Of a DNA stretch of 64,000 nt, positions 11,816-21,300 are shown piece after piece. A program made the translations under genes and the position numbers. The first letter of the stretch is position 1, and each line of letters starts with the position of its first letter. The notes beneath the pieces were generated by a model. That model saw only the letters and a list, made by a program, of their open reading frames with translations, did not search any database and was not told the origin of the DNA. Origin of the DNA: Pantoea rwandensis (GTDB lineage Bacteria > Pseudomonadota > Gammaproteobacteria > Enterobacterales > Enterobacteriaceae); the NCBI RefSeq assembly GCF_000759475.1, contig NZ_CP009454.1, positions 4,216,001-4,280,000 on the forward strand. Reading direction: 5' to 3'.

Positions 11816-12301
11816 ATGATGAACAACGATCTGACACTGGAATTGAGCTCGGTCCTCTCACTGGACTGTACCCGTAGCGGCGTACACTGCCAGAGTAAAA
11901 AACGCGCGCTGGAAATTATCAGCGAGTTGGCAGCAAAGCAGCTCAATCTGCCGCACCAGACACTATTTGAAGCCATTCTGACCCGCGAACGTATGGGCAG
12001 TACGGGCATTGGCAACGGTATCGCCATTCCGCATGGCAAACTGGAAGAGGATACGCTGCGCGCCGTTGGTGTGTTTATCAGCCTCGACCAACCGATCGCC
12101 TTTGACGCAGTGGACAATCAGCCGGTTGATCTGCTGTTTGCTCTGCTGGTGCCTGCAGACCAGTGCAAAACCCATTTGCATACGCTGTCGCTGGTCGCTA
12201 AACGTCTGGCGGACAAAACCGTCTGCCGCCGTTTGCGTGCGGCACAGAGTGATGAAGAACTCTATGCCATTATCACAGAAGCTCAGGAAGAACACTCTTA
12301 A
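11816..12301 (+). CDS. ptsN: PTS IIA-like nitrogen regulatory protein PtsN (EIIA-Ntr)
   Basis: The terminal phosphoacceptor of the nitrogen-related phosphotransferase chain, which controls potassium transport and other functions according to its phosphorylation state. The 161-residue protein has the EIIA domain with its active-site histidine in GIAIPHGK and the conserved GSTGIGNG. I start at 11,816 because MMNNDLTLELSSVL aligns with the E. coli N-terminus; a longer reading from 11,774 lacks family support. Its partner Npr is encoded two genes downstream. Confidence 0.93.
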   Translation: MMNNDLTLELSSVLSLDCTRSGVHCQSKKRALEIISELAAKQLNLPHQTLFEAILTRERMGSTGIGNGIAIPHGKLEEDTLRAVGVFISLDQPIAFDAVDNQPVDLLFALLVPADQCKTHLHTLSLVAKRLADKTVCRRLRAAQSDEELYAIITEAQEEHS

Positions 12302-12353
12302 GCGACAGACACATTTACCGGCCTATTCGTCGGTTTAAAACGGGAGAAATGTG

Positions 12354-13208
12354 ATGGTGCTGATGATCGTTAGCGGTCGGTCAGGCTCAGGAAAATCGGT
12401 CGCACTGCGTGCCCTGGAAGACATGGGATTTTACTGTGTCGATAATCTGCCCGTGGTGCTGCTACCGGAATTAGCGAACACCTTAACAGAGCGCAATATT
12501 TCGGCGGCCGTCAGCATTGATGTGCGCAACATGCCTGAATCGCCGGAGGTGTTTGAAACGGCGCTCAATAATCTGCCGGATTCGTTTTCACCACAGCTAC
12601 TGTTCCTGGACGCCGATCGCAACACACTGATACGGCGTTACAGTGATACTCGCCGCATCCATCCGCTCTCCAGTAAAAATCTGTCACTGGAAAGCGCGAT
12701 TGATGAAGAGAGTGACCTGCTTGAGCCTTTGCGTTCGCGGGCAGACCTGATCATTGATACTTCCGAAATGTCGGTCCATGAGTTGGCTGAAATGCTGCGT
12801 ACGCGCCTGTCTGGCAAACGTGAGCGTGAGCTGACCATGGTGTTTGAGTCCTTCGGCTTCAAACACGGCATCCCAATTGATGCCGATTACGTCTTCGATG
12901 TGCGTTTCCTGCCAAACCCGCACTGGGATCCCAAGTTGCGTCCGATGACCGGACTTGATCGTCCGGTTGCGGCTTTCCTCGACCGCCACACTGAAGTGCA
13001 TAACTTCATTTACCAGACGCGCAGCTATCTGGAGCTGTGGTTGCCGATGCTGGAAACCAACAACCGCAGCTATCTGACGGTCGCGATTGGCTGTACCGGT
13101 GGTAAACACCGTTCGGTTTACATCGCCGAACAGCTGGCAGATTACTTCCGTTCACGCGGCAAAAATGTGCAGTCTCGTCATCGCACTCTGGAAAAACGTA
13201 AATCATGA
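12354..13208 (+). CDS. rapZ: RNase adaptor protein RapZ
   Basis: A 284-residue RNA-binding adaptor that delivers the sRNA GlmZ to RNase E, so tuning glucosamine-6-phosphate synthase. Walker A (GRSGSGKS) is at the N-terminus. The C-terminal domain carries [17 protein letters not shown] and the basic tail [11 protein letters not shown], involved in RNA binding. The ATG at 12,354 gives the E. coli length; a GTG lies one codon earlier. Its end overlaps the npr start by four bases. Confidence 0.97.
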   Translation: MVLMIVSGRSGSGKSVALRALEDMGFYCVDNLPVVLLPELANTLTERNISAAVSIDVRNMPESPEVFETALNNLPDSFSPQLLFLDADRNTLIRRYSDTRRIHPLSSKNLSLESAIDEESDLLEPLRSRADLIIDTSEMSVHELAEMLRTRLSGKRERELTMVFESFGFKHGIPIDADYVFDVRFLPNPHWDPKLRPMTGLDRPVAAFLDRHTEVHNFIYQTRSYLELWLPMLETNNRSYLTVAIGCTGGKHRSVYIAEQLADYFRSRGKNVQSRHRTLEKRKS

Positions 13209-13477
13209 CCGTGAAGCAAGTCGTTGAGATTCGCAATAAGCTGGGCATGCATGCGCGCCCGGCAATGAAACTGTTCGAGTTGGTGCAGAGTTTTGACGCA
13301 GAGGTACTACTGCGCAATGAAGCCGGTACGGAAGCCGAAGCCAGCAGCGTGATTGCGCTGTTGATGCTCGACTCCGCGAAAGGCGGCCATATCGAGATTG
13401 AAGCCAGCGGCCCTCAGGAAATAGAGGCGCTGGCTGCGGTGATTGAGCTGTTTGAAGCCGGGTTTGACGAAGACTAA
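13205..13477 (+). CDS. npr: Phosphocarrier protein NPr
   Basis: The 90-residue HPr-like carrier (ptsO) that takes phosphate from EI-Ntr and passes it to PtsN. The HPr active-site motif is visible as [10 protein letters not shown], with the phosphorylated histidine, and the helix region [15 protein letters not shown] replaces the regulatory serine region of HPr. The start overlaps rapZ, implying coupled translation. It ends facing mtgA. Confidence 0.96.
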   Translation: MTVKQVVEIRNKLGMHARPAMKLFELVQSFDAEVLLRNEAGTEAEASSVIALLMLDSAKGGHIEIEASGPQEIEALAAVIELFEAGFDED

Positions 13478-13483
13478 TTGCTG

Positions 13484-14206
13484 TTAATGCAATTTGTAGC
13501 GAGCGAGGAAACCTTCCCCACCTAACTGACGCATCTGGCGCATTATCCACTGCTGGCGCATTCGTATATACCCGGAAGGTGCATCAGCGCGGAAGCGAAT
13601 CGGGTTTGGTAGTACCGCCGCCAGCAGCGCCGCTTCAGAAAGCGTCAGACGACTGGCTGGTTTGTGGAAGTAGCGCTGTGAAGCCTCTTCCACACCAAAC
13701 ACGCCGTTGCCAAACTCCGCAATATTCAAATATACCGTCAGAATGCGGCGTTTGGTCCACACCGTTTCGAGTCCAACGGTTAAACCGGCTTCGAGCCCTT
13801 TTCGCACCCAGCTGCGGCCATCCCATAAGAACAGGTTTTTTGCGGTCTGCTGCGACAGCGTTGAGGCACCACGCATCTGTTCTGAGCCATCGTTATCCAG
13901 CACTTTTTGTATCGCATCAACATCAAAGCCCCAGTGCTCCGGAAATTTTTGATCTTCAGAAGCGATCACGGCCAGCGCCATCCACGGAGAAATCTCATCC
14001 ATGCTGACCCAATCGGAGTGCGCCACATAGTCGAACCGACCACTGAACCAGGCACCCAGTTGACGCTCCACCATCACCGCAGAAAACGGCACTGGTAAAA
14101 AGGCAAAGATCACGATGCCGGCCAGCCAAATTCCCAACCACGCCAGCAGCACTTTAGCAATCAGCACTTTAAGGCGTTGCCCCATTTTCCCTTTACTCTT
14201 ACTCAT
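13484..14206 (-). CDS. mtgA: Monofunctional biosynthetic peptidoglycan transglycosylase
   Basis: A 240-residue GT51 glycosyltransferase that polymerises lipid II in the periplasm. One N-terminal membrane anchor (about residues 15-38) precedes the GT51 domain. The catalytic glutamate lies in [14 protein letters not shown], followed by [16 protein letters not shown]. There is no transpeptidase domain, as expected for MtgA. It converges on npr with only six bases between stops. In E. coli elbB lies upstream; here about 0.8 kb of gene-free sequence does. Confidence 0.96.
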   Translation of the reverse strand: MSKSKGKMGQRLKVLIAKVLLAWLGIWLAGIVIFAFLPVPFSAVMVERQLGAWFSGRFDYVAHSDWVSMDEISPWMALAVIASEDQKFPEHWGFDVDAIQKVLDNDGSEQMRGASTLSQQTAKNLFLWDGRSWVRKGLEAGLTVGLETVWTKRRILTVYLNIAEFGNGVFGVEEASQRYFHKPASRLTLSEAALLAAVLPNPIRFRADAPSGYIRMRQQWIMRQMRQLGGEGFLARYKLH

Positions 14207-14994
14207 GCAATTTACTCTTACCTGTTCCCTGCATTAATCAATCACCCCGGTCACAATTTTGATTACCTGTAATCCTGGGCAAAACTTTACCGCCTATCGC
14301 GTGAAAGTTAGAGATGAAGTTATTACCTGCGTCATCATCGTTCCTCTATTAGAGCCAATCACATCAAGCACTTCCATCATAAGGGAATCGGTTCCATGGT
14401 GAAAAACCCAGCAAAACCCTTACAATCGGATACTTCATACAAAGTGATAAAGATCACGTTTAAACTTTCACAATACTTAACAATAAACTTTCAAAGCATT
14501 TGAATAAGCGCACTGATGCGCGCAGCCGTTTCAATAAACGTGGCTGAAATCGCGTCAACATCATCATGATTAGCCCTGACAATGGTAAAGGATTTAGCCT
14601 TCCGTTTGGTTTACATTGCACCGCAAAACCTTAAACTGGAACTTTCTGCAGAGGGTTTCCAAAACGTTTTGGATAACCCACCAGAACCACCTTATTTGTT
14701 ACCTAATATCAGCATGTTAAGCTCACTTAACTCTGATTTTTCGGCTGATTAGGAATTTCGGCGCAGCTGTCAGGCTTTTCCTGCTTCCGGCTGAAGGAAA
14801 TTCAGGCAAAAAGCAGAACAATTGGTCAAAAATAGTGCAATACGGCAAAGAAATTAATTCCTTGCTTGACTGTGTCAGCAAATTAATGTTTTCTGTATTT
14901 AATCGCTGCTCAACTTCACACAATTTAATGAATCTTGTCACAAGCGTTGGCGAATTTGTTAAGGTGATTTCGAAGCGTTAACCAATACCATACT
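14207..14994. other. Gene-free gap upstream of mtgA
   Basis: About 790 AT-rich bases between mtgA and the ArcZ sRNA hold no open frame that I can support. In E. coli elbB occupies this place; I see no trace of its protein in any frame. The sequence should contain the mtgA promoter and the ArcZ promoter. Confidence 0.6.
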
Positions 14995-15094
14995 GTTGCT
15001 GATCCATTCGACTTCTAACGATAGCAGCAGTACCCATTTCCCTGGTGTTGGCGCAGTATTCGCGCACCCCAGTTTCGACTGGGGTCATTTTTTT
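14995..15094 (+). ncRNA. arcZ: Hfq-dependent small RNA ArcZ
   Basis: Bases 15,037-15,094 contain the conserved 3' part of ArcZ: the seed TTTCCCTGGTGTTGGCGCAG, then TATTCGCGCA and the terminator hairpin CCCCAG-TTTCGA-CTGGGG followed by CATTTTTTT. ArcZ is an Hfq-binding sRNA that activates rpoS and represses many mRNAs including flhDC; in E. coli it is repressed by ArcA and lies opposite the end of arcB, as here. The 3' end overlaps the arcB stop region by about ten bases. The 5' end is estimated from a CATACT -10-like box at 14,989-14,994 and could be off by some tens of bases. The 5' half is not recognisably conserved. Confidence 0.88.
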
Positions 15095-17439
15095 CTGGCG
15101 TCCGAAGATTTTTCCCTTTCAGCTACCCACTCGCGTAACACGTTAACGTCATGCAGCCACTCATGTTTTAATTCGTCGATCCACTCCTGCACGTTGTCCC
15201 ACCATGCTGGCAGTTCCGGTGACTGTATCTGTTTCGCCAGTTTCTGCAGATGCAACAGTCCTACTGAGCCCGCAGCCCCCTTAATTTTATGCCCTTCTTC
15301 CGCAATCCCTTTTTGATCGCGCGCCATCATGTTGGAATCCAGCACGTCGAGATACCCCGGCATCATCTGTTCAAACATCGTCAGGCTTTGTGTAATCAAT
15401 CCTGGGCCGACCAATTCGATATACTGCTCCAGCATCTCCACATCGAGCAGCATGCGCGAGTGTTCGTCTGAGGAGGTCTGAATCTCTTCTTCCGGCTCGC
15501 CCTGGTAATCCCAGAACTTTTTAATCATCGCCGTTAAGGCCGGCACCGCCAGCGGTTTACTCAGCACATCATCCATTCCAGCGTCGAGATACTCTTTTTT
15601 ATCCTTCAGCACGTTGGCGGTCAGTGCCACCAGCGGCGGCAGCGCCACGCCAGCATGGCGCTGATGAATGGCGCGCGACACATCCAGCCCGGTCATATCC
15701 GGCAATTGGATATCCAGCAGCACCAGGTCAAATTCCTGCGGATCGAACATTGCCAGCGCTTCAGTGCCGGTCATCGCCACTTCCACGCTGCATCCCAGTT
15801 TCTCCAGTACTGAGCGCGCCACAATGACGTTCAGTTCAATATCTTCAACCAGTAATACGTGCAGCGCCGGCAATGGCATGCTGTCGTCGAGATCTTCGTT
15901 TTCCACTTCATCGGCCACACGAGGTGCATTTATCTCGACCACAAAGCATGAGCCCTGCCCCGGCGCACTACTCACGCTAATATCACCGCCCATCGCCTGT
16001 GCCAGACGACGAGAAACCGCCAAACCAATGCCGGTACCGGTGGCGGGTTTTCCGCCGTGCTGATCTTTTACCTGGTAATACATGGCGAAGATCTTGTCCT
16101 GCTCTTCCTGCGGAATTCCCATGCCAGAATCCTGCACTTCAAAGCGCAGCGTTTCGTCCTGGTGATAGGCGACGCGCACCACAATTTCACCCTGCTGGGT
16201 GAATTTCACCGCGTTACCGATCAGGTTCCACAAAATTTGGCGCAGGCGCGTGCCGTCAGCAGAGATGATGTGCGGCAGCGGTAGCTCAGGTGCCATCACG
16301 AACTTCAGTCCTTTCGGCTGCGCCAGTAACCCGGAGAGGTTTTCCAGATCGGCAAGGAAGCCGGTGAAGTCGAGCGGCTGATTATCCAGCTGCACTTTGC
16401 GGCGCTCAATTTTGTCCACTTCAATCACGTCATTAAAGATGTTGCCAAGCGTGATGGCAGAGACATGGATGGTTTTCAGGTACTTCAGTTGTTCCTGATT
16501 GAGATCGGTGTCCAGCAGAATGCGGCTCAAGCCGACAATGCCATTCAGTGGCGTACGCAGTTCATGGCTGATGGTTGAAATAAAGGTGGTCTTCTCACGG
16601 CTGGCATTCTCCAGCGCGTCCTGATAACGCTTACGCTCAGTAATATCGCGACCAAAGCCCATCAGGCCGCTGCGTTTACCGACGCGATCGTAATACGGCA
16701 CTTTGCGGATTTCGAAGCAGGCTTTGCGCCCATCAGGATATTGCAGCCACTGTTCGTACGTCAGGGAGACGTTATGGCGGAAGACCTTTTCATCCGTCTC
16801 CAGCACCTTGGAGGCGGCATCTTCATCGTAAATGTCGCGCGGCGTCAGGCCAATCAGTTGCTTCTCGCTCATGCCCGTTAGCAACTCCATCGCGCGGTTA
16901 CAGCCCGAGAACTGCTTGTCGATGTTGCGATAGAACACCAAATCCGGTGAGGCATCGAGGAAGGAGCGTAAGAAAGAGGATTGCTGTTCCAGCTCGATTT
17001 GCGCCTGTTCACGGCGCGCCATCTCTTCGCGCAGTTTATCCATCACCTGCTCGCGGGCCTGCTCCGCTTTGATACGATCGTTAATTTCCTGATTCAGCTG
17101 AGCGATGGTCTCTTTCATTTGCTGGTTAAGTTCAAGATCGCGCGTGCGCATCTCTTCCAGCTTATCGACCAGCTTCGTCAGGCGCTGGCGAGACTCTTCC
17201 AACTGATCAACCACCACCGAGAGAAAATAGACGGCCCAGGGCGTGATCAACAGGCCGAAGAACACCGATCGCACCACATCGATACTCTCAACATGTCCAC
17301 GCAATACCATGGTGACAGCCATTTGCACCACCATCGCCAGCACCACCAGTGCTGAGGCTAATAGCAGCGAGAAACGCACCAGCCCCAGCTTGACCATCAG
17401 ATCAACGTAGTACTGCGCTAAAAGACGAATTTGTTTCAT
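15085..17439 (-). CDS. arcB: Aerobic respiration control sensor kinase ArcB
   Basis: A 784-residue tripartite hybrid histidine kinase that senses quinone redox state and phosphorylates ArcA. Two transmembrane helices (about residues 20-75) are followed by a coiled coil, a PAS domain (FLDASPDLVFYRN to GFGRDITERKRYQ), the kinase core with FISTISHELRTPLNG, an ATPase domain (GTGIGLAVSRRLA), a receiver (LVLLDIQLPDMTG) and a C-terminal HPt domain (EEGHKIKGAAGS). The ATG at 17,439 follows AGGGAG and matches the E. coli start MKQIRLLAQYYVDLM. ArcZ is encoded opposite its 3' end. Confidence 0.97.
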   Translation of the reverse strand: MKQIRLLAQYYVDLMVKLGLVRFSLLLASALVVLAMVVQMAVTMVLRGHVESIDVVRSVFFGLLITPWAVYFLSVVVDQLEESRQRLTKLVDKLEEMRTRDLELNQQMKETIAQLNQEINDRIKAEQAREQVMDKLREEMARREQAQIELEQQSSFLRSFLDASPDLVFYRNIDKQFSGCNRAMELLTGMSEKQLIGLTPRDIYDEDAASKVLETDEKVFRHNVSLTYEQWLQYPDGRKACFEIRKVPYYDRVGKRSGLMGFGRDITERKRYQDALENASREKTTFISTISHELRTPLNGIVGLSRILLDTDLNQEQLKYLKTIHVSAITLGNIFNDVIEVDKIERRKVQLDNQPLDFTGFLADLENLSGLLAQPKGLKFVMAPELPLPHIISADGTRLRQILWNLIGNAVKFTQQGEIVVRVAYHQDETLRFEVQDSGMGIPQEEQDKIFAMYYQVKDQHGGKPATGTGIGLAVSRRLAQAMGGDISVSSAPGQGSCFVVEINAPRVADEVENEDLDDSMPLPALHVLLVEDIELNVIVARSVLEKLGCSVEVAMTGTEALAMFDPQEFDLVLLDIQLPDMTGLDVSRAIHQRHAGVALPPLVALTANVLKDKKEYLDAGMDDVLSKPLAVPALTAMIKKFWDYQGEPEEEIQTSSDEHSRMLLDVEMLEQYIELVGPGLITQSLTMFEQMMPGYLDVLDSNMMARDQKGIAEEGHKIKGAAGSVGLLHLQKLAKQIQSPELPAWWDNVQEWIDELKHEWLHDVNVLREWVAEREKSSDARKK

Positions 17440-18324
17440 CACGAGCTCCCTGAACGAAATCTGGCTCATGATAGCGTAATTATCGCGGCACTGCGCCGAC
17501 TCAGCGTGTCATTGCCTGCTGACTTTGCCTCATTATGGTGCATCGCAGCGCCTTTTCGCCGATGTTCGCGTCGTTATGCGTAAAGCGCTTGACTAAATCT
17601 GCCAACTGAATAATCTGGAGGGCCGCGCTTTTGCGACCCTTTTGTAACATCCCGTGCTATTCCGCCTCCCGGCAGCCATTTCATCTGATGGCTGGGCCTT
17701 GTTATTGCATATTCATTCAACTTTAACGCCATTTTACTCACAATCGGCTTGATTAATTTTACTAATGACAGCCCTATTTTGATTCAAATATGACGCCATA
17801 AGAAAAACAGATACATGCTGTGCGTGAAACCGCCCCAACAGAATTTTATGCTGATGGAATGCAGTTATTCAGCATTGTTTAGATATCTGAGGCGTACCTC
17901 ACAGTGAGACGGCTCACACTTCATAGGGGAATCAGAATCGTCAGATTGACAGTTATTAACGTAATAAATTGTTCATAATCATAAAGTTAATTGGCAAAAC
18001 AGCCGATTACCCGCAACAAAGCTGGCTATTTGACCTGAGTTCGCTTTCCCGATAAGTTGGAATTCCGCTGGATGCTTTCCAGTCGGGACTGAGTCTCGGC
18101 ATATCTATGCAGCAAGAAACTCCCTCTGGATGCAAGTTATCTCCCGTAAGAGACCGGAAGTAAGAGCAGCTCATCAAGGACGAGACCATACTCTCTTGAG
18201 AGCCTTTGCTCGGTATTGCGACGTCCGCGTTTAAGCGGCGAAAACGAATTTGATACAGCACGCAGCAGTGCTCTGTGCTTGAAATAATGCAGGTAATGTC
18301 AAAAGCAGTTTAAGGAGACCCTCA
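17440..18324. other. Gene-free gap between arcB and the glutamate synthase locus
   Basis: About 885 bases without a supportable gene. E. coli carries yhcC here, divergent from gltB; I see no remnant of its radical SAM motif. The region should hold the arcB promoter and the promoter and leader of the glutamate synthase operon. A weak hairpin (GGGCCGCG with GCGACCC, then TTTTGT) lies near 17,620-17,645. The right half is AT-rich up to about 18,000 and then becomes more GC-rich. Confidence 0.55.
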
Positions 18325-21300
18325 ATGTCCACTCAAAAACCTCATCCCTATGGTTTGTATGATCCCTCAGCCGGTAGTGATAGCTGTGGTGTTGGGTTTA
18401 TTACCCGTAAGGACGGCGAGCAGACCCATGAGATCCTGCAGATGGCGCACAGCGCACTGTGCACAGTACCGCACCGTGGCGGTATGTCTGCTGAGGGCGT
18501 GGGCGATGGCGCAGGTGTCAACGTCGACCTTTCTCTGAACTTCTTCCGCAAAGTGACTGGCCAGCCACTGGAAGCTGGCCGCTTTGGCGTGGGTAACTTC
18601 TTTGTGCCAAAAGATGCCGAGCTGCGTGCTAACGCAGAGCGTCTGGTCGAAGAAACCCTGGCCGCCCATAACTTCCCTGTGCTGATGAAACGCGATATGC
18701 CGTTGGACGGCAGCGTGACACGTCCAGCCGCCCTGCCATTCCAGCTGCCGATTGTGCAGTGGATTTTTGCGGCGCCACAGGAAGTCACTGAACAGATCGA
18801 ATTCGAGCGTCACATCTATCGTGCGCTGCTGGATATCGAAGCGCGTGCCTTTACAGAAAGCGAATTCGGCGGTCTTTATCCGCTGTCGCTCTCTTCCCGT
18901 ACTCAGGTATTCAAAGCACGCCTGAACTCAAATGAAGTGATCCCGTACTTCAAAGATTTGACCGATGTGGACCATCAGGTGCGTGGGCTGTTCTTCCATA
19001 CCCGCTTCTCCACCAACACCGATCCGCACACCACCATGGCACAGCCGTTCCGCCTGATGGCGCACAACGGTGAGCTGAACACCGACCGTAAAAACCGCAT
19101 CGCAGAAGCGGCATTGATGCTGGCGCGCGGTAAGAAAATCGTGCGTCCGAAAGGCCAGTCCGACAGCTCGCGTCTGGACCAAAGCATTCATAGCCGTTTG
19201 ATGGAAGATAACCTCGACCTGATCAACGCCGTCGTCTCAATGATGCCGCCAGCGTGGGAAAACGACACCTCACTGTCAAATGAAGTGCGCGCCATGCTGG
19301 AGTACTTCTCTCTGTATGAAGAGAAGAACGATGGCCCGGCAGCGTTGATCTTCGGTAATGGCGAAGTGATCGGGGCACGCCTTGACCGCCTGGGTCTGCG
19401 CCCATTGCGTTCTGTCGAAACCGCCGAGTACATCGGTGCGATGTCCGAAGCGGGTCAGATTGCCTTCCCACCGGAAAGCGTACTGCGTCGTGGCCGTATC
19501 GAAGCGGGCGGCATGCTCTATTACGATCACAAAGAAAAACGCTCTTACACCACGGTGGAAGCGCTGGAAAAACTGGCAGCAGAGAAAGATTACCTTTCAC
19601 TGCTGAGCGCGGCTCGCGTGGACCTGCACGATCTGCCGGAGATTCAGGCAGAGCAGCTGGGTTCACCGCTGCGCTATCGTGGTGACCTCAAAACCTATCA
19701 GCGTTTTGTGGCGTACTACTACAACCAGGAAAGCTTCAAATTCATGATGGACCCGATGTTGCAAACCGGCGCTGAGAAAATCTCGGCGATGGGTTACGGC
19801 AACGCCATCAATGGCCTGTCCGACCACGAAGGCGGCATGGCGCACTACTTCTCACAACGCTTTGCTCAGGTTACCAACCCGCCGCTGGATTCGATCCGCG
19901 AAGCGGACGGCATGACGTTGCGCGTGGCACTGGGAGCAAAACCGCACTTGGGCCGCAGTAAAGGTCAGCAGGTTATCGTGCCCACGCCGATCCTGACACA
20001 CCTCGATATGCTGCGTCTGCGCGAGCAAACCGTCGCACCTTATGCGCGTTTCGAGATGCTGTATGAGCCGGTCATCGGCAAAGATATCGTCAGCCGCGCC
20101 GCCAACGCCAAAGCGCTGGAAAACGCCATTGATAATCTGGCACAGCAGGTCGTGGATTTCGCACGCCAGCAGGGCGGCATTGCGGTAATCACCGACCGCC
20201 ACATCTCTTCAACTCACGCAGCCATTCCTATGCTGCTGATGGTTTCAGCGATTAACCAACGTCTGGTGCAGGAAGGTCTGCGTCTGGATGTTTCTCTGGT
20301 GGTAGAAAGTGGCCAGAGCATCTCTTCACACCACATCGCAGCCACTTTAGGCTTTGGTGCGTCAGCGGTTTACCCGCTGGGCGTACAGATGCGCGCGGAA
20401 GAGAAATATGGCGAAGGCGAAGAAGGTAACAAAGCCTTCAAACGCTATGCCAAAGCAGCCGAAAAAGCCTTGATGAAAACCATGGGTAAAGTGGGTCTCT
20501 GTACCGTTGAGAGCTACAGCTGTGGTGAATTCTTTGAACCTAACTTCCTGAATACCGACGATCCGGTTCTGAAGAAGTACTTCCCGAATATTAAAACACC
20601 GGTCGGTGGCGCGGGCTTCCCGGCTATCGCCCAGATGGCGGTTGACTGGCACCAGAGCGCACTGAAAATTCAGGGCGAGGCCGAAGTGCCACTGCTGGGT
20701 CTGTTCAAAGAGCGTGCGGAAGGTGCAGGTCACTCTTACGGTACCATTGCCGTACGTACCTTTATCGACATGACAGAGCAGCCGATTCGCTTCGCTGATA
20801 AAGCACGCGAAGAGGACAACTTCATCCGTCTGATGACGCTGGCCAAACTGGACAATGCCTTCAGCATTAAAGCTGACGCATTCAAAGACAGTAGCTTCGA
20901 ACGCATCCCGAACGAGGTCATTGACTCACTGGCGATCACGCCGGATTACCGTCAATTCTCCAGCCTGATGCACGCCGAACGTAAACGTCGCCCTGCTGCG
21001 CTGCGTGACATCCTCGCGCTGCCGTGTGATTTGACCCACGTTGACAGCGAAGCGGAGTTTGGTCGCAAACTCGGCCGTTACTCACTGGTCAACAACGGTT
21101 TTGCCACCCGTGGATTGAAGTGTGAAGCCGTGGAAGGCAGCCTGAACCAGTTCGAGTTGCGCCTGATTGATTCCATCGCGGGCCTGAAGCCAGAAGATGA
21201 ACGTCTGGAAGCGCTGGCACGTGCACTGAAAACCCGCTTTAGCAACGACATCGAAAGCAGCAGCGTGGCCGATGGTGTATTGCACATCACCGCTTACGGT

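Noticed and set aside
18007..18261. An 84-codon minus-strand frame upstream of the GltB-like gene
   Set aside because: It has no convincing ribosome site or family resemblance and lies where the operon leader is expected.
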